Part shown: positions 45,300 through 56,404 of the stretch, piece after piece
Position numbering within the stretch: the stretch's first letter is position 1
Layout: every line of letters starts with the position of its first letter
Source of the DNA: Eukaryota sp. TZLM1-RC
Taxonomy: Eukaryota > Metamonada: BaSk clade
Assembly: GCA_040285825.1 (NCBI GenBank)
Contig: JAUPSS010000006.1
Span: 806,001 to 870,000, forward strand
Length of the DNA: 64,000 bases
Direction: 5' to 3'
Program-made: the position numbers and the translations under genes
Notes under the pieces: model-generated
What the model saw: the letters and a program-made list of their open reading frames with translations, nothing else
What the model was told of the DNA's origin: nothing
Database searches by the model: none

Positions 45300-46126
45300 T
45301 GCAGAATTTGAGTATATTTTGTTTATTAATTCTGTTATACTTTTTTTGCCAATCAGTTTAGATCACAAAAGATTTATAAATATATTCCATAATATAGTAA
45401 GTTATAAAAAGAAATATAAATGGTTAATAAATTTCAACAAACAGATGATTTTTGTGCTGATTTAGACCAAACTACATCACAATTGGTGAGTGTATGAATT
45501 TTCCCAATATTCATCATATTCAATATTGTATTATATTTCATTCAATATTCAATATTCACATATTTATCCCTACTCTTGATTTGTCAAAATTGAAATTGAT
45601 GATGTGTGGTTTGATATAATGGAATAATGATCAAAGGTATTTATTAGATTTCACTATTCCTGATAAAGGCCATCACTAGTGAAGTCTATACTGGACTAAT
45701 TGTGCACAGTACGACAAAATATTCAACACTGTACATAAATATATAAATCTGAAATTCGAAATATAATAAATTGAACAAACTGACCATATTTTTTTCATTT
45801 AGTGCAGTTATTGTTGGTATAAATGGTGATGCTAGTTTTTTTTGTTCACCGAAATGAATGAATTTTTTTTAATAATTGGAATCGACGTATTCTGGAAATG
45901 GCAATGAATAAAAAACCATGGCCATGTAGACCAAACCAGCATCAAAACGTTCTTATTTAATGTCAAGAAACATACTCAATTCAATCAGCAAAACAAGATT
46001 TCAACGTGATAAAGCAAGTGATTATCTTTTCATTTAAAATGACAGACAAATATATAAGAATACGAATTGCTAAAGATAGTGAGTCAGAATAAGGAGATGA
46101 AAACAATCATTAAGTTAAACTATTCG
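45300..46126. other. Intergenic, AT-rich, no gene seen
   Basis: Repeated AATATTCA words near 45.5 kb; no coding text in any frame that I could follow. Confidence 0.5.
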
Positions 46127-46245
46127 TTACTGAAAAACTTTTTCAGTTTCATCTAAATAATCATGGAAAGTATCAATGGAAAACCTTTTAGCTGAATACT
46201 GAATCCACCATGGAAAATAAGATAATTCAATTTTTATCAATTATA
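46127..46245 (-). pseudogene. C-terminal remnant of a third RCC1-LRR gene
   Basis: Minus strand reads IELSYFPWWIQYSAKRFSID, then TFHDYLDETEKVFQ-stop. It matches VELSCFPWWIRYPAERFLID...YLDETEEAF of the neighbouring gene and the end of the paralogue at 59.2 kb, including bases after the stop. Cut upstream by a LINE insertion. Confidence 0.75.
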
Positions 46246-46490
46246 TTTATTTTCTACAAAGAATCAAATAAAAACAAAACAAACTAAAACACATAAGAAA
46301 CTAAATTCTCCACGCCATCTCTTGATGAATCCTTATAAAGTTTGGACATCATTAAACTCAAGTACTTGGGAACACTTCTGTACAAAGCGCAAATGATACG
46401 ATTCTTTCATAAATTCCCTGCAAAATTCTTACCACTTGAACGACATAAATTACCAAAATCATTGATGAAATTCAAGTATTAATTATTTAT
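46246..46490 (-). pseudogene. LINE family A, 3' end, young copy
   Basis: Nearly identical to 20150-20390 (inverted), ending LVSYVF-TAG and a short AATAAAT tail that abuts the RCC1-LRR remnant. A 5'-truncated insertion into that gene is the simplest reading. Confidence 0.75.
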
Positions 46491-46500
46491 TCAATTATTC

Positions 46501-46740
46501 ATTATAACCTGTGATGCCGTTGTTTGTGATAATTGTCGCCATCCCGTTCTCTTTTCCCAGTTTTCAAAGCTAAAACTATCGCACTCAGTCCCCGATGTGC
46601 AGTATGTTTGCCAACTTTGCCATTATTGGTTCACCATACGGCTGTCCCTTGCTAGATACTCTGACTTTGTGGATCTCCATCAATCATTGTTGGATGCTTA
46701 TGCTGATTCCCGGATAGTATTGAAAACCTCAATACTTTTA
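46501..46740 (+). pseudogene. FYVE-type zinc finger fragment
   Basis: Open plus-strand frame without a start: CDAVVCDNCRHPVLFSQFSK, then VQYVCQLCHYWF. The C-x-x-V-V-C-x-x-C...V-C-x-x-C layout is the second half of a FYVE finger, which binds phosphatidylinositol 3-phosphate on endosomes. The R(R/K)HHCR basic half is missing, cut off next to the LINE insertion. About 45 further residues follow to a TGA. Confidence 0.45.
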
Positions 46741-47034
46741 AGCATAAGGTTGTTCACTTTTTGAGGCAACGGTTTCATGGTTTCTCCAAGGAAATGGTAG
46801 TGATTGGAAAGAACGTCAAGCAGTTTTGGATAGAGAAAGTTCGTCAGTTTGATTCATAATGATTGTTTTCTCTTTTGTATAAAAACAAACTATATTTGTT
46901 GCTCAGTATTATTATTAATAATTCTAATTATCAGCCTACAATCTTTGTATATCAAGTAAAAAATTACAAGATAACCTAAGCTTTAACCATATTGTTTTAT
47001 TGTTTGTTTCATATTCAACAAATGAACCTCGACT

Positions 47035-47080
47035 ATGTTTTCCGATCGATCGGGGTTGGGATCGGCCGACATATTATCAA
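47035..47080 (-). pseudogene. N-terminal remnant of a third RCC1-LRR gene
   Basis: Minus strand reads MSADPNPDRSE, the strongly conserved block DVSADPNPDRSD before the propeller of both full copies, and shares its two GC-rich palindromes. The whole middle of the gene is gone. Confidence 0.6.
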
Positions 47081-47241
47081 CAAATTAGTTGGTTGTTATA
47101 CGTGGATTAATTACTGAATTAATTTCACACAAAATGAATAAAAAAGTTGCTTTATTGACTATTTTGCTTATGAAAAAGAGAGAAAGAACGTAAACAATAC
47201 AATTGATAACAAAAATGAGTACGGAAGGAAATAAAAAACAA

Positions 47242-49566
47242 TCATTTACAAAACTTCTTATGAAAAGCTTCCTCAGTTTCATCTAAATAATCATGAAAAA
47301 TATCAATCAAAAACCTTTCAGCTGGATACCGAATCCACCATGGAAAACAAGATAATTCTACTAAATATTCATTCTTAATTAGTTTAACAGATTTCACTAA
47401 GAATTGATTAATAAGTGTTGTTGGAGATAGGGGAGAATTTGCCAGACTATGTTTACTATATTCAAGCAATAAAATGGATTTCAAAGACGGAAAGTTTTGT
47501 TCAGTGATGTTGGTAGGAACCATACCATGAATAACAAATTCCTCCAACATATCTAATCGTATATTGGCAGTAATCCAATGTTCTACTTCTAATCTAACAA
47601 TGGATTGAGGTAAGGGTAGTTGTCCATTTAATATTCTTTTTGAAATGTCTGAATTCATCACCACCAACTCTTTTAATAAGGTAAGATAGCTTAAATCAGT
47701 AACCCTAATGATGCGGTGTTTAAGCACTAACTTCACTAGTGAGGTGGGTAATTGTGGTACATTGAATGGACAACTCAGCTCTAGACACCTGAGACTTGAT
47801 AAATGTGCAAAGTTTAAATAAAACCATGTACCACCAAGTCCACCAAGCTTAATAACCTCAACATTTGGGAAAAATGACAATAATTCTGGATCATTATCAA
47901 CCATATAAAAGTGAACCTCAAGTTTTTTAATTCTAGTATTAAATACTTTAGGACCATTATAATCAGTAGACAATTGCAATTGTAATTCACAAATATTTTC
48001 ATTTAAATCTAAATTTTGAGGATCTCTTAAAAATTCAAAACAATTAATAACTTCCATGCAAATTTTGGCAACCTTTTTGCTAATACCACATTTGGTATAG
48101 AATCTGGCTCTTGGATAACGACAATTACCAAACAAGTTTTTCAAATATTGTAAATATTCAAAGTAAATTAATTTGATTAGACCACTAAACATTCTATCCA
48201 AAGGTTTTTTTGGATGACGAAAACTGCCAAGTACTTCAGACCCAAATACTTTGACGGGTTGAGGTCGATCAATCAAATCACCTGTACCTAATTGACCTTT
48301 ATCATTCCTTCCCCAAGCCCAAACAGTGTTTTTGTTGTAGGCAAAAAGTAATTCTTCACCTACAGAAATACCTTCTATTTTAGTTAAAGCTTCAATACAT
48401 CTTGGTTTACCAGTATCTTCGTAAAATTCGCTTATTCTGCACAACTTACCCCAAACAAAAACTTTACCACTATTATCAATGGCAGCACGAATACCATCAT
48501 AACCATTAATAAAAACAATATTACTTAACCTTGGAACTTTGGTGGGTTTGTCGTAGAAGGAAACATAATTATCCTTGCTGAACTCCCAAACATCACCATT
48601 GACATCAATAACAAATAAATAATTACCATCAAGCAAAAAAGAACCCTGGAATGGTTCTTTGGTAGATATATGCTTGGTGACTGGTATCTTGCAAGGTTGA
48701 TGACGGTAAGAGTAATAGAAATCACCATTTACATCAACTGCGACAAAATCATCACCATGCACAGACATAAAAACAATATTATTAAGGCTTTTAATTAATT
48801 CAAATGATTTATCATCTCCCCATTTAACAACTTGGCCATCCAGGGTTAAAGCAAAAGAACAAAACACACCACAATAAACATCCTTAATTTTATAAGGAAT
48901 GTTTATTTCAGTGATTGGTAGATTGTTACTACTTGATCTTTTGATTTGGTTTAATCTATTACTACCCCAACCATACAACTTACCGTCAGAAGAGAGGGCA
49001 AGGGAGTGATTAATACTAGCTGAAATAACTTGAATATCATTTGAAGGTAATTTGATTGGTGATTTGATTGATTCAGGTCCATCATAGAGAACTTGACCAT
49101 AATCATTACTCCCCCAACCAAAAACCTCACCAGAATATGTGAGAAGAAGTGTGTGGCAACCACCCACAGAAATGGACTTAACCCCAACCATCCTGTCCGA
49201 TCGATCGGGGTTTGGGTCGGCCGACACATCTTCACAAGCACTTGATATGGAAGACTCTTGAATAATATAGTGGTTTGGAGCCACGTCCATCGCTGACGGA
49301 AAGGCAGTAGAGGGTAAATATGATTTCGGGCCGTCATTGACAGAGCTGGTGAGGGAAAGGCGAAAAGAATTTTCTTTGTCAGGGGAGAGGTCTATGGTTC
49401 TTGAAGAGGGATGATGGGAAGACACAGAAGAGTTGACAGGGATTGAAGAGGGGAAATGGGAAGAGTATGAATCAAACGAAGAAGGCGGTGCATCTTCACG
49501 GCAGCACGTCGGTAAAGAAGAAGGCGTGACATTGTGGTAAGATGAGAGAGTAGGGTGCTTGGACAT
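47242..49566 (-). CDS. RCC1-propeller plus LRR-like protein, paralogue 1
   Basis: Intronless. The first ATG in frame follows an in-frame TAA about 60 bases upstream and gives 774 residues. A Ser/Pro-rich N-terminus of about 120 residues leads to DVSADPNPDRSD, then seven RCC1-type blades: SGEVFGWGSNDYGQVL, DGKLYGWGSNRLNQI, DGQVVKWG, NGDFYYSY, NGDVWEFS, SGKVFVWGKL and NTVWAWGRNDKGQLGTGD. Such propellers bind proteins or chromatin. After a linker of about 100 residues comes a leucine-rich part (FPNVEVIKLGGLGG, LSSLRCLELSCPF, LPTSLVKLVL, LTLLKELVV) and the end FPWWIRYPAERFLIDIFHDY. No F-box, kinase or membrane segment seen. Function unknown; a scaffold or substrate adaptor is an inference. Its paralogue is inverted at 57.1 kb. 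Confidence 0.85.
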   Translation of the reverse strand: MSKHPTLSSYHNVTPSSLPTCCREDAPPSSFDSYSSHFPSSIPVNSSVSSHHPSSRTIDLSPDKENSFRLSLTSSVNDGPKSYLPSTAFPSAMDVAPNHYIIQESSISSACEDVSADPNPDRSDRMVGVKSISVGGCHTLLLTYSGEVFGWGSNDYGQVLYDGPESIKSPIKLPSNDIQVISASINHSLALSSDGKLYGWGSNRLNQIKRSSSNNLPITEINIPYKIKDVYCGVFCSFALTLDGQVVKWGDDKSFELIKSLNNIVFMSVHGDDFVAVDVNGDFYYSYRHQPCKIPVTKHISTKEPFQGSFLLDGNYLFVIDVNGDVWEFSKDNYVSFYDKPTKVPRLSNIVFINGYDGIRAAIDNSGKVFVWGKLCRISEFYEDTGKPRCIEALTKIEGISVGEELLFAYNKNTVWAWGRNDKGQLGTGDLIDRPQPVKVFGSEVLGSFRHPKKPLDRMFSGLIKLIYFEYLQYLKNLFGNCRYPRARFYTKCGISKKVAKICMEVINCFEFLRDPQNLDLNENICELQLQLSTDYNGPKVFNTRIKKLEVHFYMVDNDPELLSFFPNVEVIKLGGLGGTWFYLNFAHLSSLRCLELSCPFNVPQLPTSLVKLVLKHRIIRVTDLSYLTLLKELVVMNSDISKRILNGQLPLPQSIVRLEVEHWITANIRLDMLEEFVIHGMVPTNITEQNFPSLKSILLLEYSKHSLANSPLSPTTLINQFLVKSVKLIKNEYLVELSCFPWWIRYPAERFLIDIFHDYLDETEEAFHKKFCK

Positions 49567-49639
49567 TGATGTGATAATGGATTGAACAACAGTGTTGAAG
49601 TTCAATACTTGAATAACATTCCATTAAATTCCATAATTC

Positions 49640-49860
49640 TTATTTTGAAACCTTTGGGCCAAAAGTTCAATGAATTACGTGCGAATGTTTTGTCACAATT
49701 ATTAGGATGTAAAATGTCCCAAATTACCGTTCATGCTTATGTTAGTCCACATTAAGGTCGTTTCGGTTGGACAAAAGTCTAAATTTTTACTTCGTGTGCT
49801 TCTATCGCTCAATGTAGAAAATTAATAGTTAAGTTTTCTCAAAAATTTGTGGAGTAGGAA
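49640..49860 (+). pseudogene. Fragment of the decayed gene seen at 36.3-37.4 kb
   Basis: Plus-strand frame reads KPLGQKFNELRANVLSQLLG, CKMSQITVHAYVSPH, stop, and ILTSCA-like FTSCASIAQCRK. It aligns with AKVMSQLLGCEMSQIPDHAF and LTSCAFIDGC there. Function unknown. Confidence 0.4.
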
Positions 49861-49909
49861 CATTAATTAGTGAAAACGCAAAATTCAACTATTTTTGTAT
49901 TAAACGAAG

Positions 49910-50340
49910 AAATTAAATAAAAAAATAAATAAATAAAAAAATGAAAAAATAAATGAATAAATAAGAATATAAATAATAAAAAATTAAATGTAGAAAAATA
50001 AACTTAAAACTGCTCTCATCTTCTTTGCGACAAAAGTAGGGCAAATCGTCTCCAAATAAAGTCGCACAAGGAATCCTGTCTAAGATAATTTCTATGCAAA
50101 CGACTGGTTCAAAGTTGATTTCAGATTCTGCTTGGCATACTGTATGTAGCCGAAATACAGGATCGCCGTGAAGCTTTTTAGTGCTCTCATACAACATGCG
50201 TTTATATTTGTAAGTGTTGCAATTTCTTCTGCCGTTTTTTCGATGAAAAGTGTCAATGAAATTGGCACATTTAGATCATCTTTGAAACTTGATAAACAAT
50301 AACTGATGATTTGTTGAAAAAATATAAAACAGTAAAACAC
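49910..50340 (-). pseudogene. Unknown frame, one frameshift
   Basis: Protein-like text SSFKDDLNVPISLTLFIEKT then, one frame over, YESTKKLHGDPVFRLHTVCQ and IEIILDRIPCATLFGDDLPY. The 3' side dissolves into an AAAT/AATA low-complexity run (49.91-49.99 kb). No domain recognised. Confidence 0.3.
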
Positions 50341-50416
50341 AAATAATTCCCAGAAAAAGAAGGAAGAGTTTGACTACTCAAATGCAAAATTGTGATTCAT
50401 TGTTGACATTGATTTA

Positions 50417-50829
50417 TTGAAGAACAAACACTTTGTTAAAAGGATTTTCTTGAGTTACAGAACAAATTTTTTAGGGACAAGGGAATTCAATATTCAATCA
50501 GTGAAACCATACTTTGGAAGTTTAAATTTGTCCAAATTGGCCAGTCAACAGCATGCAAAATACAATTTGTATCCATTTGTATTTTCTCTTTTTGGTTCAC
50601 TTGTTTCAACGGCTTTACGTTTTTGGATGATTTTGAAATGATTGTAAAGAGAAGAACTAACAAAAATTTTAACAGATTGTTTTGGCAAAATAAAATTGTG
50701 TTTTCTGTTTTTAAGGGGATGTTGAAGATGGTTTCTGATGCTTTGCTTTCTCTTGGATCTCACTATGAGAGAATTGCATCTAGTGTTTTTGTTTTGGGAG
50801 AGATTGATTATTTAGATGTTGATTTATAG
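50417..50829 (+). pseudogene. LINE family A, C-terminal end
   Basis: Reads AKYNLYPFVFSLFGSLVSTA, then after a frameshift DDFEMIVKRRTNKNFNRLFW, QNKIVFSVFKGMLKMVSDAL and ends YLDVDL-TAG. Same order and spacing as other family A ends. Confidence 0.65.
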
Positions 50830-51057
50830 GTTTTTGATAAAATTAATAATACAAAAAAAATTGAAAGTCTATAAAACATGAATCTTAAGCACCAAACCCT
50901 ACATCAAACTCTGAAACAGCGTTGAAGATGGGAATATCGTATTGTTCAAGGCACCATGGGGAATGGCACCAAGAAATGAAATTCAAGATGTCCTCTTTTC
51001 TCCGAAAATTAGCAATTTTGCTTTTACACCATATATTTTGTAACTTTCTTAACTAAA

Positions 51058-51315
51058 ATGGACCCTGAACAAGAAAAACAACTACCAACTGTCCTGAAAT
51101 ACAAGCAAGAAACTGCCTCTCCTCACACTGTTTCGAAGATAAAGTCTTGGGAAGCGAAAAGACATGGTGGTGAAATTCCCAAAGGCAGTGCAGCCAGTGA
51201 AATTGAGAGTAAAGCAGCCAAAGAGGGAATTCAACCTGCACGAGCCCATAGACCAGAGAAGAAGGGATTCAAGAGGAGTTTGATTGAGGAGGAGAAGAAT
51301 ATGGGATTTTATTAG
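51058..51315 (+). CDS. Small basic protein, SMP (seed-maturation)-like
   Basis: 85 residues from a good ATG, without disruption. Very hydrophilic: TVSKIKSWEAKRHGGEIPKG, then SAASEIESKAAKEGI. The pattern I-x-S-x-x-A-K-x-x-G-G-(D/E)...S-x-A-(A/S)-x-x-x-S resembles the small SMP-domain proteins of fungi and plants linked to desiccation or stress. Basic, Lys-rich end. It stands alone between repeat fragments. The family call is tentative; that it is coding is more likely than not given its length, composition and lack of stops. Confidence 0.45.
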   Translation: MDPEQEKQLPTVLKYKQETASPHTVSKIKSWEAKRHGGEIPKGSAASEIESKAAKEGIQPARAHRPEKKGFKRSLIEEEKNMGFY

Positions 51316-52029
51316 AAGTTTATTAAATGATATTTGCATGGTCTATTTGATATAATTAACATCAAAAGTAAGAAAACACCGATCACTGTGCTTTCTACAA
51401 TTATAACTATCTTGTACTCATGTCAATGTCTTTTGTACCAAAGGTAATTTATGTCAAAGTAGTTCCCCCCAATGATCAACGGTCAAATCTCCTCGCTAGT
51501 CTCTGAACAGTGGAATAATGGTTTCTTGATGTTTTCCTGTATATTTAATATTTACGGGAAAAGAATAAAAAATAATTTTGTAGGAAAACGCTCCATGGAA
51601 GTAGAAGATTTAGCGATTGTTGTTGCATCAATACAGCCATTGATTGAATTTCACACAATAAGCTAATCCATAAACAGGAGATTTTCACATAAACGTTAGG
51701 AAAGATACCTTGGTTACACCAAACTGACACAATCAACTAAAACAGTTACAAGCAAGAGAAAAAGATGCACTAAATGTTGGAAAACCGACCTATTGCCGAC
51801 ATACCTTAGCCAGCCGATAATGCAGCCTGCCCTAATAACATTCAAACCAACAATCCAGTTGGACAACCCAAGTTGGGATTCAAACACTGGTTTAAATGTT
51901 TCTATCCAGTGAAGAAAATCTGAGTTGAATTCAAATCGGTATTTATGATTTCATATCCACATTGTTCCTTGTACAATTAAAAGGATGTGTTCAAGGAGGC
52001 TGTGGAGGACATTGTTTATGGTAATGTTA

Positions 52030-52268
52030 GTGAATAAGATCTTAAACAAAACAAATTTGGTAATGAAGGAGCTAAAGCACTCGCTCCAGCCATAAAATTG
52101 AATTCCACTCTATCTGCATTAGATCTCTCCAATAACATCATTGGTATCGAAGATGGTAATGTACTTGCCGGAACTTTGGATTCGAATTCTCCTCTTTCTC
52201 AATTGTCTCTTTCCAACAACAACATTGGCAATTCAACCAGATCCACACTAACAAATGAAACAAATTAA
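52030..52268 (+). pseudogene. LRR fragment (ribonuclease-inhibitor type)
   Basis: Reads DLKQNKFGNEGAKALAPAIK, LNSTLSALDLSNNIIGIEDG and PLSQLSLSNNNIGNST, then TAA. A TAA stands just before the first repeat. Related to, but clearly different from, the LRR tail at 39.9-40.27 kb. Probably the end of another kinase/LRR-type gene. Confidence 0.55.
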
Positions 52269-52414
52269 CAAACAATATTTAATCGTCCTTTTTTATAGTT
52301 TTTTTTTTGTTAATAAACAGCTTTTTAAATTATTCTGTTAAGCAATCTTTTTTTGCACACCACCAAATTTTTAAAAAATAAACACAGCGAATTAGCTAAT
52401 CGTTGACTAATCAA

Positions 52415-53690
52415 ATCATTTGGCACACTACATGGCCACAGAGAACACCTCATCCTGAAGGCAGTTGTCCATTGATGATCATTTAATAATAAACCATATA
52501 CATTTGGAATCTGGAAAATGAGACAACTTGAGCTACTTTCCTTAAGATCAATTAGAAAGTTTGCAAAAACGGGATTCGTTTCTTTAGCCAAGCTAAGACG
52601 AACAGTGAAATCCAAGTTTTCAAAAACTTTTAATATCTTTTTCTGCAATTTAGCATATGCAAATTTCAAGGAAATCAAACTCCTGGGTGGAATTTCTTGA
52701 ATATTAGCAGGAAAGCATTTGGACCATATGTGAGGAGAGATGCATTCAATTTCACTCTGCCAGGACACTAAATAGTCACTAACACAACATTCTATTAAAT
52801 GCTGGTTTTCAGGAAAACGTTTCAACAATTCAAAAACGAAATTTTTGCCTCCACCAATAAATGCGGCTTTACACAAATATTTTGATTTGTGAAAATCCAG
52901 GCCTCCCAATTCTGTGCTACAAAAAATATGACTACGTAAAAAGGAAGAATCAATATCGAGCAAATCAGCCAAAAAAATTTGTTCTTCAGTCATTAAAAAT
53001 TCTGCAAAATTCGAGAAATAAAGATGGTGATGTTGATCGTAAAATATGACTAAATTTCCCTGAATAACAAATTCTGAGGAAGAAAAAGTTAAGATGTTTT
53101 TCAATATTTAAATCTGAAAGAACCATCAATTCTTCTTCAAAATTATCCAAAAGAGAGGAAAATTGATTTCGAATTCATCAAAATTGCCTAAATAACAACA
53201 TAAAAAACGAAATCCTGATTCAAAATAATTGATAAAAGGAACACTTTGATTTATCAATAATGAGATCAGCAGGCTCTCTACCAATCAATAAACATTTGGA
53301 AATATTTAGAGAAAGGCCAATTGGATAATAGCGCTGTTGAACAATTTCAGCAATTGTTCTCAATGAATCAATTAGACCAATTATTGATATGTCATCCATA
53401 TAAGCAGTTATATGAACATCTGGAAATTCTTGTTTTAATTCACACATTAAAGGATGGATAGCAAGGCAGAAAAAGAAAGGACTTAATGGATCACCTTGTT
53501 TGACACCAGATGATGATATTAGATTAAATTCCTCATATACAAGAGTCGACTGTGAGCCATAAAAATTGTAAAAAAAACGACTGAGCATCTGAACAATGAG
53601 TTTGAAGCAAGGGCAAGATCGACGACCTCTTCACTGTATTGAAAGCGTTTTTAAAATCTAAATCAAAAATATGATTCGAAGTACTTGAAT
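52415..53690 (-). pseudogene. LINE family A, RT palm to pre-finger region
   Basis: In order on the minus strand: DLDFKNAFNTV (palm A), SSGVKQGDPLSPFFFCLAIH, HITAYMDDISIIG (catalytic YMDD), GLSLNISKCLLIG, then after frameshifts LGGLDFHKSKYLCKAAFIGG and KLQKKILKVFENLDFTVRLS, ending at CSVPNDLI just before the finger. Both ends are cut: the 5' end runs into the Ty3-like element, the 3' end into unrelated sequence. Confidence 0.75.
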
Positions 53691-55990
53691 TAGAAAAGAC
53701 ATCAGATGAGAGTACTGCAAGACTAACACATCGGAGATTCTAGGGAGATTAGGTTCAACGAAAACAGTGTTGGCGTTGACTCCGTCCTTGCCGCTGTAAT
53801 CACCAGTAAGGCGAGGCTTACGATGATCAGGGTATACCACCAGACATACTAAAGATCTGAACTCCAGACTCGACAAGTTTATCGAAGATTTGTTCGGCGA
53901 CTTTCTGCTTCTCGGGGTTTAAACTACGAGTGGCTTGTCTCACTCGAATAATTTCATCATGAAAGTTGATCTCCATTGGAGGATAGTCAATTCTATCAGC
54001 GTGCGGCTTGAGGGTGAATGTCTCTTCGAACTCTTTCAAGGACTTAAAGTTTATTCAATGGTTTGTCTTTTCCATGTTGCATCTCTCTGCTAAATCAACA
54101 GTCAAAACTGATATCGAAACTCCAGAGTCGATGATTCCTTCTATTTCGCAATTATCTATTGAAAAATTTAGTTTTAAGTATTTACGTGCGACATCTGAGG
54201 TGCGAACCATGAAGATATCACTGTAAAACTCTGAGTCTGGGTTCAAGTCGAGCTCATAGTTGAAACAAGGTTTATTTGGTGTTTCGTTCATTGTATCTGT
54301 TTTCAGATTTTGGGTAGTTAAAGGATTAGTTAAGCACTTAATTCACTGTTTGGAGACTGAGGTTTGCTTCATTGATGTTTTACATGGTGGAAAGCGGTCT
54401 TGCTCTATAGTAAACAATGGATACTTATGAGAACGTTTATTGCTACTGGGAGGGCCCTTGCCTCTTTCTCTACGCCTACTCCTGCCTCTACTGCTACTAC
54501 TACTACTTCAGCTTCTTGCCAATTATGCTTGAACTGCATCTGGGTTGGCATCTCGCCATTGCTTGGATCACTGGCAATCAGGGTCAGGACATTCGCTTAT
54601 AGTGTGGCCTGGAATACCACAGAATCTACAGAGACCAGCTTTATCTCTTTCTTTCTTAATTTGTGACTTGCTCCTTTTGCTAAGTTGAGCATTGGCGACA
54701 GTGGAACCCGCAGGCTTAAATTTGCCTATTCGCTTCTTGTCCTTTGGGTTTGCTCTAACATAGTGACCCATATGTTGTTGATAGCTATTACTTATGTTTG
54801 CCCTTTGCTCATCGTAGGATCTGGATGAACACCAACTCATGTATTCAGCGGCCAAGACGTCAACAAATTGTTGTAATGCATGATGTTGCCAAACATTGAA
54901 TGTGGACCATACAGTTTTTAAATTCTCACTGATGGCCTGAATACCAACAGAATCTATCATATGGGTTGCTATCTCCCAGTTTTGAATGCGCTGTAAGAAA
55001 TGTTGACCATACAAGGCACGGTTGCTTGCTTTGACGTCAAAAATGGCAGTACTTCGTGAAACTGTTCTCATCAGCCTCACTGTGAAGTCGCCTTAGCGAT
55101 TTCTAAAGTCCTGAATATTCCAATTCATCTGAACTCTGTATAACTGATTCCTTGCCGCTTTTAATGTGCTATAGTGACTGAGGTGTAAAATTGATTCCCA
55201 TATTTGCTCCTCATTGATGTTGTCCATAGCTAAGATACTATCAGACATAGTTAAAAACCTGCTCTGGCCTCTCAGAGCAGCCAAGCACTCTGGAGTTACA
55301 CAAAAGGCAATTCTACGAGGATCTACTTGAGCAGCAGCTCTGAATCGGTCCCATTCGTGGAGGGGGTTACCATATCTCTGGTCAAGAGGGAGGTCTCGGT
55401 TTTCTCTGCTAATGGATTGAGGAGTAGCAAGAGGACGAAAGCGTTCCTCAAGTTGCCTTCTTAGTTCAGACACTTCTCTTGCTAGTCTGACTTGAGTAGG
55501 ATCAGATTCATTGATGTTTCTTTCTTCAATGGTCCTCTCAGTCCTAGCATACAGAATAAATCTGTCGATGAATTTCAAGATTCTTACTGGGTCAGAGATG
55601 TCGTTAGCTTCCAGGGTGGGTTTTTTAAGACGACCACCTTTTTGTCCATCTCTGTCTCTATCCTGTGAACTCGTCATGGCTTCCATCAGTAGAGTGTTAG
55701 AATACTGAGGAGCTAGTGGAGTGTTGTATGAAGTTACTCCTAGAAGCCCAGGGTCTTGAAGGACCTGGGAAGGAGTTGATGGATCTCGTGACTGGGCTAC
55801 TGCAGGTGAAGGTTGTTGCAACGGCTCAGAGGTGTCAGTAGTAGATGTCACCATCGGTTCATCTTGTTGGTCATCTTGAGGCTCAATGCTCAAAGATGAG
55901 AAAACAGTGTCTGTATCCACTGGATCGGGATCAGGGTTTCTTAATTCTACTTGGTTATGACTGCTCGAATAATAACTTTGCAAGTTACCA
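53690..55990 (-). pseudogene. Ty3-like element: Gag, protease, start of RT
   Basis: Minus strand, in order: a Gag frame of 296 codons (acidic start NPDPDPVDTDTVFSS, then LREVSELRRQLEER-like helices), a second Gag frame of 170 codons ending in a zinc knuckle CRFCGIPGHTISEC, a Val/Ala-rich low-complexity linker, an aspartic protease with IIDSGVSISVLT (active-site DSG), and the RT N-terminus (HRKPRLTGDYSG, LPRISDVLVLQYS). A frameshift separates the two Gag parts and RT is cut after the start. RT words match those of the 24.55 kb element, so both are one family. No LTR found at its 5' side. Confidence 0.8.
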
Positions 55991-56370
55991 TCGATTCTAA
56001 CCCATAGAAGATAACTTGAATTGGTGACACCAATGTGTTTCTTGGACGAATAGCATCAATTGAGTATGTATTGGCTTGAATATCAATACCATCAACTATT
56101 GTAGAAACTGATGAATCCGAAGTAAAAACATATTTCAGTAAATTAAGTTTGAGGCCAATTTTGTTGAATAGTTCTTTGAAACATTCAGTTGCTTTTTTCA
56201 AAATCTTTAGATCACCAATAAAACCAACATCATCCGTATATGCACTCATTTTCAGCGAAGGAAACATCTCTTGAATTTGCAGTAAAATAGGATGAATGGC
56301 CAAACAAAACAAAAGAGGTCCTAACGGATCTCCCTGATTTACACCACTTGATGAACTCAAAATTTAATTT
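55990..56370 (-). pseudogene. LINE reverse-transcriptase fragment (AYTDD type)
   Basis: Reads SSSSGVNQGDPLGPLLFCLA, KMSAYTDDVGFIG and FNKIGLKLNLLKYVF in one frame. The catalytic box is YTDD instead of YMDD, so it differs from family A and may be family B, whose 3' end lies next to it. Ends where the Ty3-like Gag begins. Confidence 0.7.
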
Positions 56371-56404
56371 CCAAAATGTAAATTAGAATTTGTGCTATAT
56401 AACT

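Noticed and set aside
49910-49990. AAAT/AATA run as a poly(A) or centromere-like satellite
   Set aside because: Short and irregular; simple low-complexity sequence.
54480-54520. CTA/CTG trinucleotide run as an expandable repeat
   Set aside because: It encodes the Val/Ala linker of the Gag frame on the minus strand and is imperfect.
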